From positions 1,116,001-1,180,000 of the forward strand of contig JBLDXI010000025.1 in NCBI GenBank assembly GCA_047495785.1: a stretch of DNA of 64,000 nt, in the 5' to 3' direction. This DNA comes from Lepidodermella squamata. Taxonomy: Eukaryota; Gastrotricha. Below, piece by piece: positions 23,723-35,973 of the stretch. The notes under the pieces were generated by a model. The model was not told the origin of the DNA, did not search any database, and saw nothing but the letters and a program-made list of their open reading frames with translations. How positions within the stretch are numbered: the first letter of the stretch is position 1; every line of letters begins with the position of its first letter. The translations under genes and the position numbers were made by a program.

Positions 23723-25369
23723 TACTTGAATTACATGGTTCCTCTATTATACGAGAAAAATTGCGGGATTAATAGGCGAAGGGGCGCGCAGCTCTTTATT
23801 AAAAGCAAGGGCCGCCCGCAAAAACAAAGCGCAGCTATAATTTTTATTGTTTTCTATTGCTAGTGCGCTCGCCAGTTCCGCAGCCGATTATTGCTAGGTG
23901 TTGCGCGCTGCATTTCGCGGTCTAGTACCTGCTGCGGAAGCGACTTATAATGATTTAACAAATACCATGCGCAAAACAATAAGAAAGAACCGATAAAAAT
24001 CGCGGGGAGGCGAAGAGACCTTTCTGCTGCGGGACAAGAGCCGCAGTGAATTATCTGTTTGTTGGAGCATGAGAGGGGTAAAGGAATTTCTAGCAGTATC
24101 GCGCCTATATCACATCAATAACTAACAAGTAAATTGAAAGGCGCCGATCAGCAATCATCCTATGCTGCCGGCCTTGCTAATTCAATTCAACAATGGTGTC
24201 ATCTAATTTCGAGCAGGCAGGCGCTTGCGCCATTATTCGCGAGTGGTATCTGTTTTCGCCTTATATACGTTGAGTTGCAGTATTAATTTCTCGCCGAAGC
24301 TGTGCCTAGGGACTAAGCGCAGAAAAACAGAAATACATGCGATATATACATTAATTAAAATTCTTGCGTTAAGTGGAACGATGCGCGTAAAAATTTGTCG
24401 TTCGTAATTCGATTGGAAGAATGAAAAACAAATTATTTCAACATATGCAGAGCGGCGCAGGTTGGTCGGTTTTTCCTGTACGCACGCGTGAAATTATTAG
24501 TTTTTCCCCGCATTATATAAAATACTATGTAAGTATCGGCCTTGACAAGATAGCATTCAGTTCCCGGTTTTTTATGAGGCAGAAAGTATGGATCGGCAAT
24601 GGTAAGGAATGGACGAGTGCAAAACAGAGCTTCGTTTTGATTATTCCTGAGTCAACCAATTTTCGAGGGATTAGGCATAACATGTGAGATATAGTGAAAA
24701 CCGAGTGAAAGTCCGGCTAGTGAGAACACTCGGTAATACAGTGGTGGAAGTAACAGAATTAATATTATAGAGATATGGTCAAAAACCATATGTGATTCGG
24801 GCGCCATCATTTTTTACATAAAAAATGAGAGACCAACATAAAGAAATGACAGAACATTCAATACTTTCCGTTTTCATTCCGAATATATGCCGAAGATAAT
24901 TTCCCTTAGGATGTGGGTATGACATGTTTTCAAGGATACATATTTCTTTAGTAAAAAATAGAACTGACTCACCGTGAAACATTAGTTTTGATCGGCAGTA
25001 ATAGGTGAAACCAGCAAAAATCTCAAAACAACTTTCACTTTTGCAAATCGATGGCTCTTCCACGCATTTTTTCGACGAAAACACGCTATTGCACTAGTCC
25101 AGAAATTCACACACTGAAGTCTTGATTAAAAATTTACAGGGAATCATTGGGAATCGGAAGTTCAATTCCCAGTCCGGCAAACCAAGCCTTCGATTTTTGG
25201 TAGGGAAATTGGACTATTTGGGTGCATTTAACACGTCGTAGCAATCATGTGGCGTCACTTTTTACTCGGGTTAAAAGAATTGTTTTTTTTGTTTCAATTA
25301 ACGGATCCAAATAAAATTTACATGAATTTGCGAAAAATGTTGAAAACAGATTAAGTGTTAAGAACTCAC
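23723..25369. other. Long intron or intergenic region
   Basis: No coding exon is supported. It is either an intron of one large minus-strand gene or the promoter of the gene starting at 23722. ORFs at 24225-24687 and 24779-25084 show no coding signal. Confidence 0.4.
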
Positions 25370-27887
25370 GTTTGTGCTTTGAGGGGTGTTGAGGTGGAGG
25401 AGGTATCGAGTGTTGTTGCGGCAGGTAGTCCCTTGTGCTCGGTCGCCGCGCTGCATTCGGGTTAGCTTCAGACGCGCGATGGCGGTCCGAGGCCTGCGGC
25501 GAGTGCTGCGGCGGGAAGCGCATGTTCTCCGGCAGCTGTAGCGAGCACGGCCGTCTCGCCGAGCCATTGGAATCCGCACTGCCCAACTCGCCGATCAGCA
25601 TGTCGCCTGTTGCCATCAAATCGCCGTTTTCCACCATGCGGTGGTACGTGTTGTTGACAGCGGGCGGAGCACCGTTTTGCCGCGGCAGCGAGCCGTTGCT
25701 TTGATCAATGTTGTTACTGTTGTTGTTGTTGTTGTTCGGGTAGGGCGAGGGTGACGAGCGGCTGTTGCGGTAGTTGGACGGCGAGCCTTCACAACTCAGC
25801 TTCGCCGCTTGTGAGTAGTGCTGGTGCGAGGGGGTTGCCTGGTTCGAAGGGGTCAGGAATGTCCCGGCTTGGTGGCATCCTGACGATGAAAGACCATTTT
25901 CAAGAGGAGGCATAGATGACCTGAGAAAGAGGTTACAATCAATTTCAAGATGAAACCATGATAAAGAATAAAGAGTCTTCTATCAAATTTTGGCTACGGA
26001 TTGATACCCATCGTAATTGCTTAAATCTTAGATCATCCTATTGTCTAAGCTGACGTTCAACTAGACTCTTTTATCAATGACTGATAGGAAACCACAATTG
26101 GCTTGGTGCCTAATAAAAATCAATAGACAGGAGAAGCACTAAAACCTTTAAACGTCTGCTCCGTATGGCAAATAAATCTTATTATCGGCTTGAAACTGGA
26201 GATAGCGAAAGCCCTCCCATATTTATAGCAGTCTTTTAATTCTAGATTTCAGGCGTGAAATCGGAATAGTAAGGAATGAGCATACGGGTCCACACTGTAT
26301 TATTGGCTTTTTACAGGCCAACTGAAATAATCTTGCCATGAGTGAGACTCTCTTATTCGGAATCGTTTAAAAAGGAGGTTTTGCGATAGATTCAAGTTTT
26401 GCGCGTCTAGAAAAATGTCCCTTGGAATCATCGACAAAATATCGAAGTAGTTCTCAGGTTCGATGGAGGTCAAGAGTGCATTCTAGTCTTGACCTCAAGA
26501 CCAGATGCCAGAAGGCTACAAGATCTCGTCAAAAAGTAACCACTCACCTTCTGTTTATGAAAAGGACAATGTGCATTATATATCTCTATAACACCACACC
26601 AAAAAATAGCGAATGCTATGTTAGCGGTGTTACTAACGAATACCTTTAAAAGATGTTAGCCCCATTTAATAATTGGCGAGCAAGCTTTAAAAAGCAATAA
26701 ACGTTTATCTGCTGCGAATGCTCAGCGTAACATGGTATTGATAGCCCATAAACATTCTTCCCACACCTCCACCGTTAATTTACACTTACCAATCGCAACA
26801 CCGGTGCTTTATATTGCTATCAAGCAAAAAATCGAAATATCAGAAGTTAGAGCTAATATTCATAATAGCTTCTTAATTGATTGAATTAACAATGCATTGC
26901 TTACCCAACGTTATCGTAAATTGTCTGCTGGCGCCAGTAGTCGGCAGCGATTTCTTCGAGCCGATGATCGATGTTAGGATCGCCACGTATGCAGACAAAA
27001 GTGCCGTTGTTGTGCGTAGTAAAAAGACGATCAAATATTTCTTTATTGAGCGGCTTAACATAGACCTTGACGTTGGACATTGCGGAGAAAAATGACCGAA
27101 CAAAGGAAGAAAGTAAAAAAAAATCAATTGCCGTCTGCACTGAGCTCAAGAGGCGACAAAAAACTCACTTTTATCTCAGTCAGCCGGCCTATTTGTTCCA
27201 GTTTCTTGTAAATGTACAGCCGGTGGTTGCCATTTATCGCCCAGTAGGCTCCCCAGCGGAACATGACCTAGTGTGAAAAAATCAAGAAAAAAATGAAGCG
27301 GCAGACAATAGCGTAATTCGCCACTTTCACGCTGAATTTATATATATGCCCTGCCCCAATAGGATCCAGAGCTAAGGAAATGACCGAGAACTGGCCCAAT
27401 TCTTTAATATCGATTGCAAGGACATCATGGTGTGATCAAGCAAGATCCAAATCAGCCTTACTTTCCCTGGATTAACGCTATTGAAGAGGAAGTGTAAAGT
27501 ATTCATCCCTGTAGTGAATAACCGAACGAAGGTGAAACAAATTTTTACATCTTTGCCCCAATTGTGTAATCTTTGATCGTGAAATTTAATAGAATGATTT
27601 CTCATTCAATTTCGTAATGTTTTCATCGGAATTCAGAAAATAGTTATGTTGAAATTCTAAACAACTTGAAAAGAACTTACGGTGATAGGCTCGAGCTCGC
27701 GGATATCGATGCGTTCGAACAGCAGGGCCTCGAATAGTTCGGACAGCTTCTGGCCGGTTTTGAACGTGTGATTCACCGAATCGGCCATGTAACGTATCAC
27801 ACTTGGGTGGAGGAAGAGCACGTCGGCCGCCGAGCCGCCCCCCTTGCCCTGGCTGTGGGCCGGCGACGGCGGGCAGCGCGCGGTCAT
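25370..27887 (-). CDS. Protein with ParB/sulfiredoxin-like domain and disordered tail (partial model)
   Basis: Exons 27681-27887, 27169-27267, 26905-27065 and 25370-25920 join in phase. The first three encode a compact domain: LFLHPSVIRYMADSVNHTF, then RIDIRELEPITV, then AYWAINGNHRLYIYKKL, then KVYVKPLNKEIFDRLFTT and VCIRGDPNI. The GNHRLYIY core and flanks resemble the ParB/sulfiredoxin-like nucleotide-binding fold seen in eukaryotic orphan proteins. The last exon is Asn/Ser/Pro/Gln-rich and ends in phase 1. No stop follows, so the gene continues. The frame is open upstream of the ATG to about 28010 (Tyr/His/Pro-rich), so a 5' exon is likely. Joining to the exon at 19498 is phase-compatible; joining to 23722 needs a weak acceptor. 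Function unknown. Confidence 0.55.
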
Positions 27888-28020
27888 GATTCGCGGGCTT
27901 CGGCGCGGCGGGTGGTGCGCGTGGTAGTGGTAGGCGGTTGACTGATAACGCGGCTGATAGGACGGCGGCGGCGGGACACGGCTGTTATACGCTGCTGAAT
28001 AGTTATGCGAATATCTATTA

Positions 28021-31000
28021 TCAGCAATCAGTTTGAATCAGTTTCTTCTGTTTCACTTGGTGTTTTTTCAGTTCAAGACGAACAGTGATGAGAGGCTCCA
28101 GAACGGTGGAAGCAAGGAACAACCAAGAAGAGGAGGGGAGAGATAAAAGGAACAGTGATAGAGAAGAAAAACGAAGAAGGGGCGTAGCAGCGCACGCAGG
28201 CTCGTGTAATGTGATGGCAGTCGTGCGATTCTCCGAGGGAAATCGATACGGCGGGTGCTCGACGGCTAACGAAATATATGAATCTCGAGCTGGTCGTGCG
28301 TTCCTCACTACACGATCATGTGGCAGCGGCTGCAGCACCGAAATTAGCTTGTACCTGTGTCGACCCAGGTAAGGAAAATTAGGAATTTTAATTAACGAAG
28401 AAAATATCCCGTGATTTTTAACGTGGTTAACGTCCCCCCTGGCGCACCTGCTCGAGGCCTCGAAAGATTTCCGGTATTTCTACCCAGTAAGGATTTCCGG
28501 GGCCCAAATATTATGATTTTCCCAATACCGCCCCGGGAGCATAGTGATTTTTTGTTATAAATAAATACAAAAATCCGTGTTAAAAAGGGTGTAGAAAAAC
28601 ATGCTCATGCGTAGATTACGATGTGGAAAAGTTGTAGTAGTAGCAGTAGTAGTAGTAGCGTAATAATATCAGGAAGTTGTGCTCACCTTGCCGCGTCGAC
28701 TGTGTAGTTGTAGGAAGTTGGAATTAGCAGCGATCATTCATGCCAGCACGGCGCGTTCGCTAGCTTATCAGGCGTTTACTTGCACGGGCGGTCAGCAGTT
28801 TGCCATGCGCATCTCGATCGCCTGGTGCTGCCTCTGGTGTGTTAACAGGCGTTTTTTCAACACAGCCGTTGGGTAAACAAAACTGCGGTTCGTTTATATG
28901 TTTAAACAACTAAAACTCCTAGAAAAACATTGTTTTTGGATGAACTACGACATAAGAACGTGTTTTGATGTCGAAAAATTGCCTTGATCTTGATTGCTTA
29001 TTCGCTGGGATTCATCAAGAATTTCGTGGATTTTAGCTTTTTAATCAAAATTGATGAACGAGTTCAATAAAAGCAGAGTCTCACTATCGCTTCAAGACTC
29101 AATATTTGTCTTCATCCAGGCCTAGATTGGCTTCATAAGCTTTGAGATACGTGCAAAAACCAGGCGCTCAGGGTAGATATCCATTTCACGTTTCGATCAA
29201 GCTTTCCACATTTATCCAATATAACAAATAACTGGACATGTGAATATCTTTTACGAAATTCTTTCCTAGTAAAAATGCATTTGTCTGGGATGAAAAAGAC
29301 AATTTATTATTGTACAGTGAAACCTTTCATCTAGAAGGGCTAAGGTTCCGAAGAATAGACGTAGAGTGAGATCTTCAAAGAGTTTGAAATACAGTGGAGT
29401 TGTCTAAATCGGAGTCGGGTCAAGCCAAGCAAAATTATCCGGTTCAGAGAAAGTCATGTTCAGACATTAAATTTTACCTGATGTAATTTCAATTTTTCGA
29501 GCCACAGTAAGTGGTAAGTTGTCCGGTTTAGAAAACGTCCGGTTGAGGCCGATCTTTTGTGTAAAATTATTAATAAATGTTCGCAAAACGATACGCTATT
29601 GGTCACCCCTTGGAACAATGGAGAGCAGAGAGGCACCAAAACAGAGATTCTGGGCAAAAATGAATGAAACGAAAAATAAGGCTATGGAAACCCCTTCCCA
29701 CTATGAGCAATTTTCAATTGAAAATGACTTAGTGCTGCTTTCTAAAGCGTCAAAAAGAGATGCTGAGCAATTTTAGGCTATTACGGAAATGAAAATATAC
29801 CTAGACTTAGAATTAAGAAACTCATTATTTCCTCCTCGCTTTCCCAAAATACTCGAAAAGGAATTTTCAAAACGAGGCAATCAGCTGCAATCGAAACTTA
29901 GCATCGAGGGATTTACGTTTGCTAAGCCCGTCAATCAGATTTAATTTTGCTTGATGTTGAGAATTCACCCGGCAATTATCGAAACGGCTCTTGTCCAATT
30001 CGAGGGCTAAAGAAGTTTTTCATTAAATTCAAAGCATTCAATAATATGTGAATGCCTCTGTAAATTACTTCACAGCTACATCGTTGGCCAGGCTAAACGC
30101 GAAAGAGAACAATCTATAAGATAATGAACGCTGTCGGCAGAAAATGAGGATTTGGGAAGAAAACACGCTGTTGACATCAGGAGCCTAATAAAGCCACCTA
30201 AATGAGAGGATTAACATTAATAAAGCATGTCCACAGGCGAAGAGGAGCTATTTTAGCCCGAAAATTAGCGTTAATTTCGATGGCCGTTATCGCGCTCGTA
30301 ATGCAAGAAAGCGGCGGTGCATTTCGCCTTCCATTCAGCTTTCATCCTCTAGTGAGTTGATGATGAATGCTGACTGCAGCCTACAACAAGGGCCGAGAAA
30401 ATTGGCCAGGAAATTAGATTAGCGTGTGAACAAAGTACATACACATGCTGCGAACAAGTGAAAACGGCCGCGCGACCATTCATGTGATCGCGACCGATAA
30501 TTACGGAAGCCATAGCTGCGTAATTATTGTCGTCGAGCCAATAGAGAAGCAAAAAGGTTTAGCCACCATTCATGTCGGCGAAAAGATAAGACGAACAAAT
30601 CCGGGCAGAGTGCAAAGGAAATGCGCGCTAAGTAAAAATAGCGCATTGAGGTGCTTCTAATTGAATTTCGCCAGATCTTGATAACGTGCCCGCCATCGAT
30701 TTGTGAGTATAGCCATCAGTCGTAACTATCAATGACTAACGTGGTGTAAAATCTGAACTCAGGGATGGTATATAGCGTGTATACGACGCACGACAAAAAA
30801 GGCGCTTTCGGCCGCGTGCGCATATCGATGACGATAGTATAATGCGCTCACTTCCTGGCGCGTTTTTGATAGACAGATGGCGCAGCGCCCATTACCGGCA
30901 TGCTTGCGTTCATTTTTCAACAACACCATGTAATAATGCCTCGGCGGCGCAGTAGCCGTTTATTAGTCGGATAGATCACAAAAACACACACGCCATGCGA

Positions 31001-31993
31001 ACGAGCGAGACACAACTGATCATTAGCCGCTCGCGTCGGACTTCAGTACAACATTCAATGTTATTTACTAGCAGTAATAATAATCATAATAATAATGGGC
31101 GAAAACTAACTTTTTTCCTTGTTACGCAAAGTCGCGAGAAAAAACGGCTATCGGGGCATAGATATATATTGGATCCCTTGCTACTACGACGACTACTACT
31201 ACTACTGCTACTACAACACCACATATTTTTTCATTATGAAAATTAGATGACGGGAGAATATATTCGAGTGATATGAGCGTGATGAGATGGGTAATCATGT
31301 AATTTGCTGCGCGAAAAAAGACGCGCGTGCATCACGTTGTCATTAATATTATTGACACTCGTGTTTGCTGCTGCCTGCATTCGAACAGCGCGTGCCTAGC
31401 GCCAATATCTTCTCGTGTGTAATTGGCGAAATCATCATCGCCATCATTATTATTATTATTATTAGCATGTACCGAGAGGGTGACGAGAGGCGGGCGCGGC
31501 AGCATGAGCGCGAAAATTATTTGTCGGCATAACTAATAAAAAAACGCTTTGTACACACTTATGCATGCCGTCGATTGATTTTCAAACACAAAACTCTATA
31601 ATTTCATCCAAAAAAGTGGTCCTCAAATAATTTCGACCAATCGAGGTTACACACTCAGACGATAGTAAACACTCAATTAAATCATCTCGTGCCAATTAGG
31701 TTAAAAACCGAGATTTCAAGACGGTAAAGCCCTTCCGAAGTGACGGGTATATGATACCACCGTCAACCCATACGTTAACTGTTCCCAAGTTTTCCACAAC
31801 CCCCAAAAATCACTTGTCAAGCTGCGATTGTTAAGCGTTCGTATTTCACACATAGCCGCGACCGTAATTGCATTACGCGGCTGGTTGCGAAAAAACGCGG
31901 TTCTAGCCGGCATGGTCCATTTTTTCGCTGTTTTTATTTCCTCAAGGGGCAGCCATTCATTGAACCATAAATAACTGAGTTTTGCACCGCGGA
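28021..31993. other. Four-kilobase region without a supported gene
   Basis: Likely upstream regulatory DNA or large introns of the 25-28 kb gene. Simple repeats occur: (TAG)n at about 28633-28660, (ACT)n at about 31188-31212 and (ATT)n at about 31447-31465. Scattered ORFs up to 105 codons are compositionally biased or unsupported. The stretch 31716-31993 is probably the 3' UTR of the first glycosyltransferase-like gene. Confidence 0.45.
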
Positions 31994-33121
31994 TCAAGAA
32001 AAATCCAAGTAAGCTCTGTCATATAAACTATGTAAATGCGGCTTATCGTCTGGGTGAGTTCGCCATGAATAGTCGATCGTAGGATCCTGAGAGAGAAAAT
32101 TCATTTTAAGACTATCAATAATTCCATAACATACCGGCCAAGCTTCAATGTCCCACTTCGCAGCCAAAACGCTTAGAACACTCGAGCCATGACCTGATGT
32201 TATCGATTTGCTCTCAAATGACGACAACACACCAAGATTCATCGAAGCCTCCAGCCATTGAGTAACAAATTCAATCGAACGCGCTGTTTTTCTGAAGACT
32301 GCGACATATCCGGACACAAGTTTCCCGTTCAAGCAACGGCCTTCCGAGCAGTTCATTTTTTGAAAGATGCTGTTATGGGCATAGCTAGAGATGGGGTCAG
32401 GTGTCTCGAACAAAGCGATATCTCTCTCCAGTTTCCACAACAAGCAATTCGGGCCGTCGTCGAAATTCCCGATGAAGTATAGGCCAGGATCTGTGTACAC
32501 CAAAATATCGTTTTCATCAACAGCTTCCAGAGCTTTGAGGATAATGTACGGTTTCCACAGCCACAGGTTACCATCACTATTCTCCGCCTTCATGAGCTTC
32601 AAGAAATCTCTATCGAGAGATGAGCTGTTGAAGGAAATGCATAGGTCAAATCCGCCTATTCCGGTTCCAGTGTAGCAGTTGAAACGCTGAGGATTCGGGT
32701 AGCCTCTTTCTGCGTAGTTGACAAGAACCCGTTTGCTGTTCCAGAATTCACCGAGAGGCGAGTCGCACCTATCGCTTCTTGCCCATGAACCACCATGGAG
32801 CACGTTATTACGATAGAAGATGGTCGCATTGGGTAGCCGTTTTTCAAGATCTGTCTTAGTATGCTCTTCCTCTACTGTTGATAAGCTGAGGGCTGGATCT
32901 TGAGTTGAAATCGTGCTTGGCGGCGTAGATTCTGGTTGAGTCTGTGGTAAAGTTGCTGTAGACTCAATCGAATCGTCTTCCGTCGTAGTGGTCGGCTTTG
33001 TTGCACGAGTTACTGGAACGTCAAGCTCTTCCGAAGAAGTCGAAGTCAAGTTTCTATAGAAAAGATAGGCCCATGAAGCTATAAACACGTAGAAGAGCCG
33101 CCGTTTTCTCAGCATGGCCAT
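31994..33121 (-). CDS. Glycosyltransferase-like type II membrane protein 1 (subgroup A)
   Basis: Two exons (32135-33121, 31994-32086; 48-nt intron, phase 0) give 359 residues. A basic start (MAMLRKRR) precedes a membrane anchor (LFYVFIASWAYLFY), then a Thr/Ser/Pro-rich stem, then the lumenal domain. Core motifs are SPLGEFWNSKRVLVNYAE, GTGIGGFDLCISFN, WLWKPYIILKAL, DENDILVYTDPG and SVLSVLAAKWDIEAWP. The WKPYI strand followed by a Asp-rich strand resembles GT-A type sugar-nucleotide transferases of bacteria and algae, with D-P-G in the place of a DXD motif. The HRNDQS motif of subgroup B is replaced. Substrate unknown; likely Golgi. It is the first of seven same-strand paralogues. Confidence 0.8.
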   Translation of the reverse strand: MAMLRKRRLFYVFIASWAYLFYRNLTSTSSEELDVPVTRATKPTTTTEDDSIESTATLPQTQPESTPPSTISTQDPALSLSTVEEEHTKTDLEKRLPNATIFYRNNVLHGGSWARSDRCDSPLGEFWNSKRVLVNYAERGYPNPQRFNCYTGTGIGGFDLCISFNSSSLDRDFLKLMKAENSDGNLWLWKPYIILKALEAVDENDILVYTDPGLYFIGNFDDGPNCLLWKLERDIALFETPDPISSYAHNSIFQKMNCSEGRCLNGKLVSGYVAVFRKTARSIEFVTQWLEASMNLGVLSSFESKSITSGHGSSVLSVLAAKWDIEAWPVCYGIIDSLKMNFLSQDPTIDYSWRTHPDDKPHLHSLYDRAYLDFS

Positions 33122-33401
33122 AGGATGTCGAAATTTTTCCTGTCAAAATTGATGGATAGTACTGCCTCAAAAAGTCCTTAATAAGGCGCTTTGAGGTATA
33201 TTTTCGAGAAAAATCTATCAATGAGAGCAGGTACAAACTCTTTCATAATCAACCACGCAAATTCGCCGTTTGAAAGAAATACACCCACGTCTGATCCGCG
33301 TGGGTGTATAGACTGTGAATGGGATGTTTTGAATAGTCAATTATTGTTTGCAAAAACTACATCTTTTTATTTCAAGGAAGCTGCACCTTATCGTGTGACA
33401 A

Positions 33402-34648
33402 TCACTTGGCGAAGTCTATGAAGATGTTCCCTAACAAGCTTCTGAGATGATGTTTCCCTTTAAAATCCTTCGTAGTCGAACGATGTGTGGACGGATCCTG
33501 TTAATCACAAGAAAATAATGAATCTGATAAAAAAAATAATAGAGTCAAGCTTTTACCGGCCAAGCCTCGATGTCCCACTTCTTAGCTAGAACACTCAAAA
33601 TGCTGGCATCAGGATTGGATCGCTCGAAAGTGTAGTACTGCCTTGGTTCAATCGCGGCCAGACCTAATTCTTCGGAGTAATCAAGCCATTCTTGAACAAA
33701 CTGAATGGCCCTCTTCGTTTTACGTAACAGAATGAATGCAGAAGTCACCATTGTTCCGTTTTTGCACGCATCATCTGTGCAGTTGAGAGCAGAGAAAACC
33801 TCAGGCTTTGCATAGACCTGCATTTTCCGAGATGTTGCGAAAAGAGCAATATCTTTCTGCAGCCTCCACATCAAACAATTCGGGCCATCGTCAAAGTTCT
33901 TCGAGAAAAAAGCGTCTGGGTCTGAATAGAGCAAGAAATCGTTGTCATTCATCGCGAGTAATGTCTGCAAGATGATATACGGCTTCCACTGCCAAAAGCC
34001 GCCCCATGTTCCGTTCACCATCAAAATCTTGTTCTTCTCGCGAAAATCATTGTCAAACGATGATAAATTGAAGGATATGCATAGATCGAAACCGCCTATT
34101 CCAGTGCCTGTGAAGCAGTTGAATCTCTGGGCCTTTGGATAGCCAGTGTCTACGTAATTTATGAGAAATCTTCGGCTTTTGGAGAAATCTCCCAGCGGAG
34201 AATCGCAGTAAATGGAGTTGCGTTTCCATGCCCCACCATGCGCAGCATCATCTCGGTAAAAGATTTTCGTTCCAGGCAATGACTCTTCCAGGCTTAATTT
34301 GGGTCTACCTCGACCTGTGGTGGCTTTCGAAGGCTGATCAGGTGCTCTGCCGAGCTTCAAATTACTTGATGGTATTGAGGATTCAGTTGTAATAGAAATA
34401 ATCGGTAGCTGTGCGATTTGGGTTGTTGTAGTCTTTATATCTCCTGTAACCAAGACGAACGATCGCAGGGAGGAGGACGAGACTCGATGCTGAGTGGAGT
34501 CTGCAATGCTTTCAACAACCTCTTCAGCTAAATTTGGATTTGGATTCCAGATGATGAAGTAAGCTAAACCGAAACATGCAGCTGACACTGAAATTAAGAT
34601 GTAAAATAAGAGCCGGTGTTTTGCCATTATGACATATTCACGCTTCAT
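33402..34648 (-). CDS. Glycosyltransferase-like type II membrane protein 2 (subgroup A)
   Basis: Exons 33557-34648 and 33402-33497 (59-nt intron after the AWP codons, phase 0) give 395 residues. The anchor is LLFYILISVSAACFGLAYF; the stem has Ser/Thr-rich and basic Pro stretches. Core motifs are SPLGDFSKSRRFLINYVD, GTGIGGFDLCISFN, FWQWKPYIILQTL, DNDFLLYSDPDAFF and ASILSVLAKKWDIEAWP. This copy has a true D-P-D (DXD-type) sequence where most copies read D-S-G. It is closest to copy 1 (shared SPLG and GTGIGG), so these two form a subgroup. Several N-x-S/T sites fit a lumenal protein. Substrate unknown. Confidence 0.8.
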
Positions 34649-34883
34649 TCTTTAGAAAGCGATTCAGAAACGTCTCCGCAAATTGAATGGACTCATGGAA
34701 ATATGTATTCAGCCATTCATTCAAATGAGTTTCTTTTCATCTCAGGGAGATCCACTTCTCGTTTGGGACCAATAAAAATATCGAACTGATTCTCTTAAGA
34801 TGGATCAGGCAATGAGTCGAGTGATTAAGCTCCTATTATTTTAATAGTTTTAGGCCAGTCAGATAGGATCAGCACCAGATTTT

Positions 34884-35973
34884 TCAAGATTTATCTTTCG
34901 TATGCCTTATAAACGTTTTATTGAGTAAAGCGCTGTATTGAGGCTGATTTCGTAACCAAAATCCATAACCACTCTCGCCCCAGTGACCAGGATCCTAAAT
35001 ATAGCGAAATTAATTTTTGAAACCAAACTTCAATATATCGCCTCACCGGCCAGTGCTCAATGCCCCATTTCTTCGCCAAAATGCTGAGAATACTTTGATC
35101 GTTACGATGAGCCACGAATTCCGGGTCCTCGTTTTGCACCAAAGTCGAAGGATCGTTCGCAATTAACCGGAAATCCTCAGCGTAACTCAACCATTGCGCG
35201 GCAAAATGCAGTGATCGCAATGTTTTTCGAAATACAACATAAGCCGCGTTAATTTGAAACCCGTCATAACAGCTTTTGTCTAGGCAATTCATGATCAGAA
35301 AAGTATCTCCTTTCGAGTACTTTCGCTCTTTGTGGTCAGTAGTAAAAACAGCAATGTCACCTCCATTCTTCGCAAGCTGGCAAATCGGTCCGGTGTTAAA
35401 ATCCGCTACAAATTGAGTCCCAGAATCGGCATAGATTAGGATATCATTTTCCTCCATTGTTAGCAGAGCCTTGAACACAATGTAAGGCTTCCATATCCAA
35501 TAACCACCGCCGTGAGAGTCCGAAAGGGCTAATTTGTTACGCATGATGAAATCGTCGTCCAAAATGTGCTTGTTAAACATCACGCAGGTGTCAAAATAGC
35601 TGGAATTCAATCCAGTAGCGCAATTCAGGGGTTGTGACTTCTTACAGCACCGGTTGCCGTAGTTGATTAGAATTCTGCGGCTTGATGTGAACCATTTCGC
35701 TGATCCACATTCAGGAGCTGCGTTTGGAGTGTAGGGTGTACCACGGTGCAAAAATTTAGCTCTTGGGAAGGCGGTTTCTAACCTGGCCCGATAGGATATG
35801 TCGTTCATTCTGGATAGGTTAGTCCTGAGTGAAGCCAATTGCAAATCTGATTCGAGAGCTCGTTGTGTGTGACGAATAATGTGGGTTTTGACACGACTCG
35901 TGATGATATCCAGAGAAAATATATAGGCAAACAACAATGCGATTACGCAACCAATTTTAAAGCTTGTATCCAT
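34884..35973 (-). CDS. Glycosyltransferase-like type II membrane protein 3 (subgroup B)
   Basis: Exons 35047-35973 and 34884-34994 (52-nt intron, phase 0) give 345 residues. The N-terminal anchor is IGCVIALLFAYIFSLDI with a short stem. Core: RRILINYGNRCCKKSQPLNC, FDTCVMFN, GYWIWKPYIVFKAL, ENDILIYADSG, YSKGDTFLIMNC, HRNDQSILSILAKKWGIEHWP, then the last exon beginning DPGHWG. The GG of GGFD is replaced by SS (LNSSYFDTC), a local divergence. The Cys pair and NC suggest disulfides in the lumen. Same strand and spacing as its neighbours. Confidence 0.8.

Noticed and set aside
25135-25190. tRNA-like B box (AGTTCAATTCC) followed by ACCA
   Set aside because: No A box or D-arm at the right distance upstream and no acceptor stem pairing.
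28021-28372. Overlapping ORFs of 95-105 codons on both strands
   Set aside because: Biased to Arg/Glu or Ser/Leu without a domain. The minus-strand frame that continues the 27681-27887 exon is a different one.
31716-31993. 93-codon minus-strand ORF
   Set aside because: Non-ATG start directly after the stop of glycosyltransferase-like copy 1; better explained as 3' UTR.
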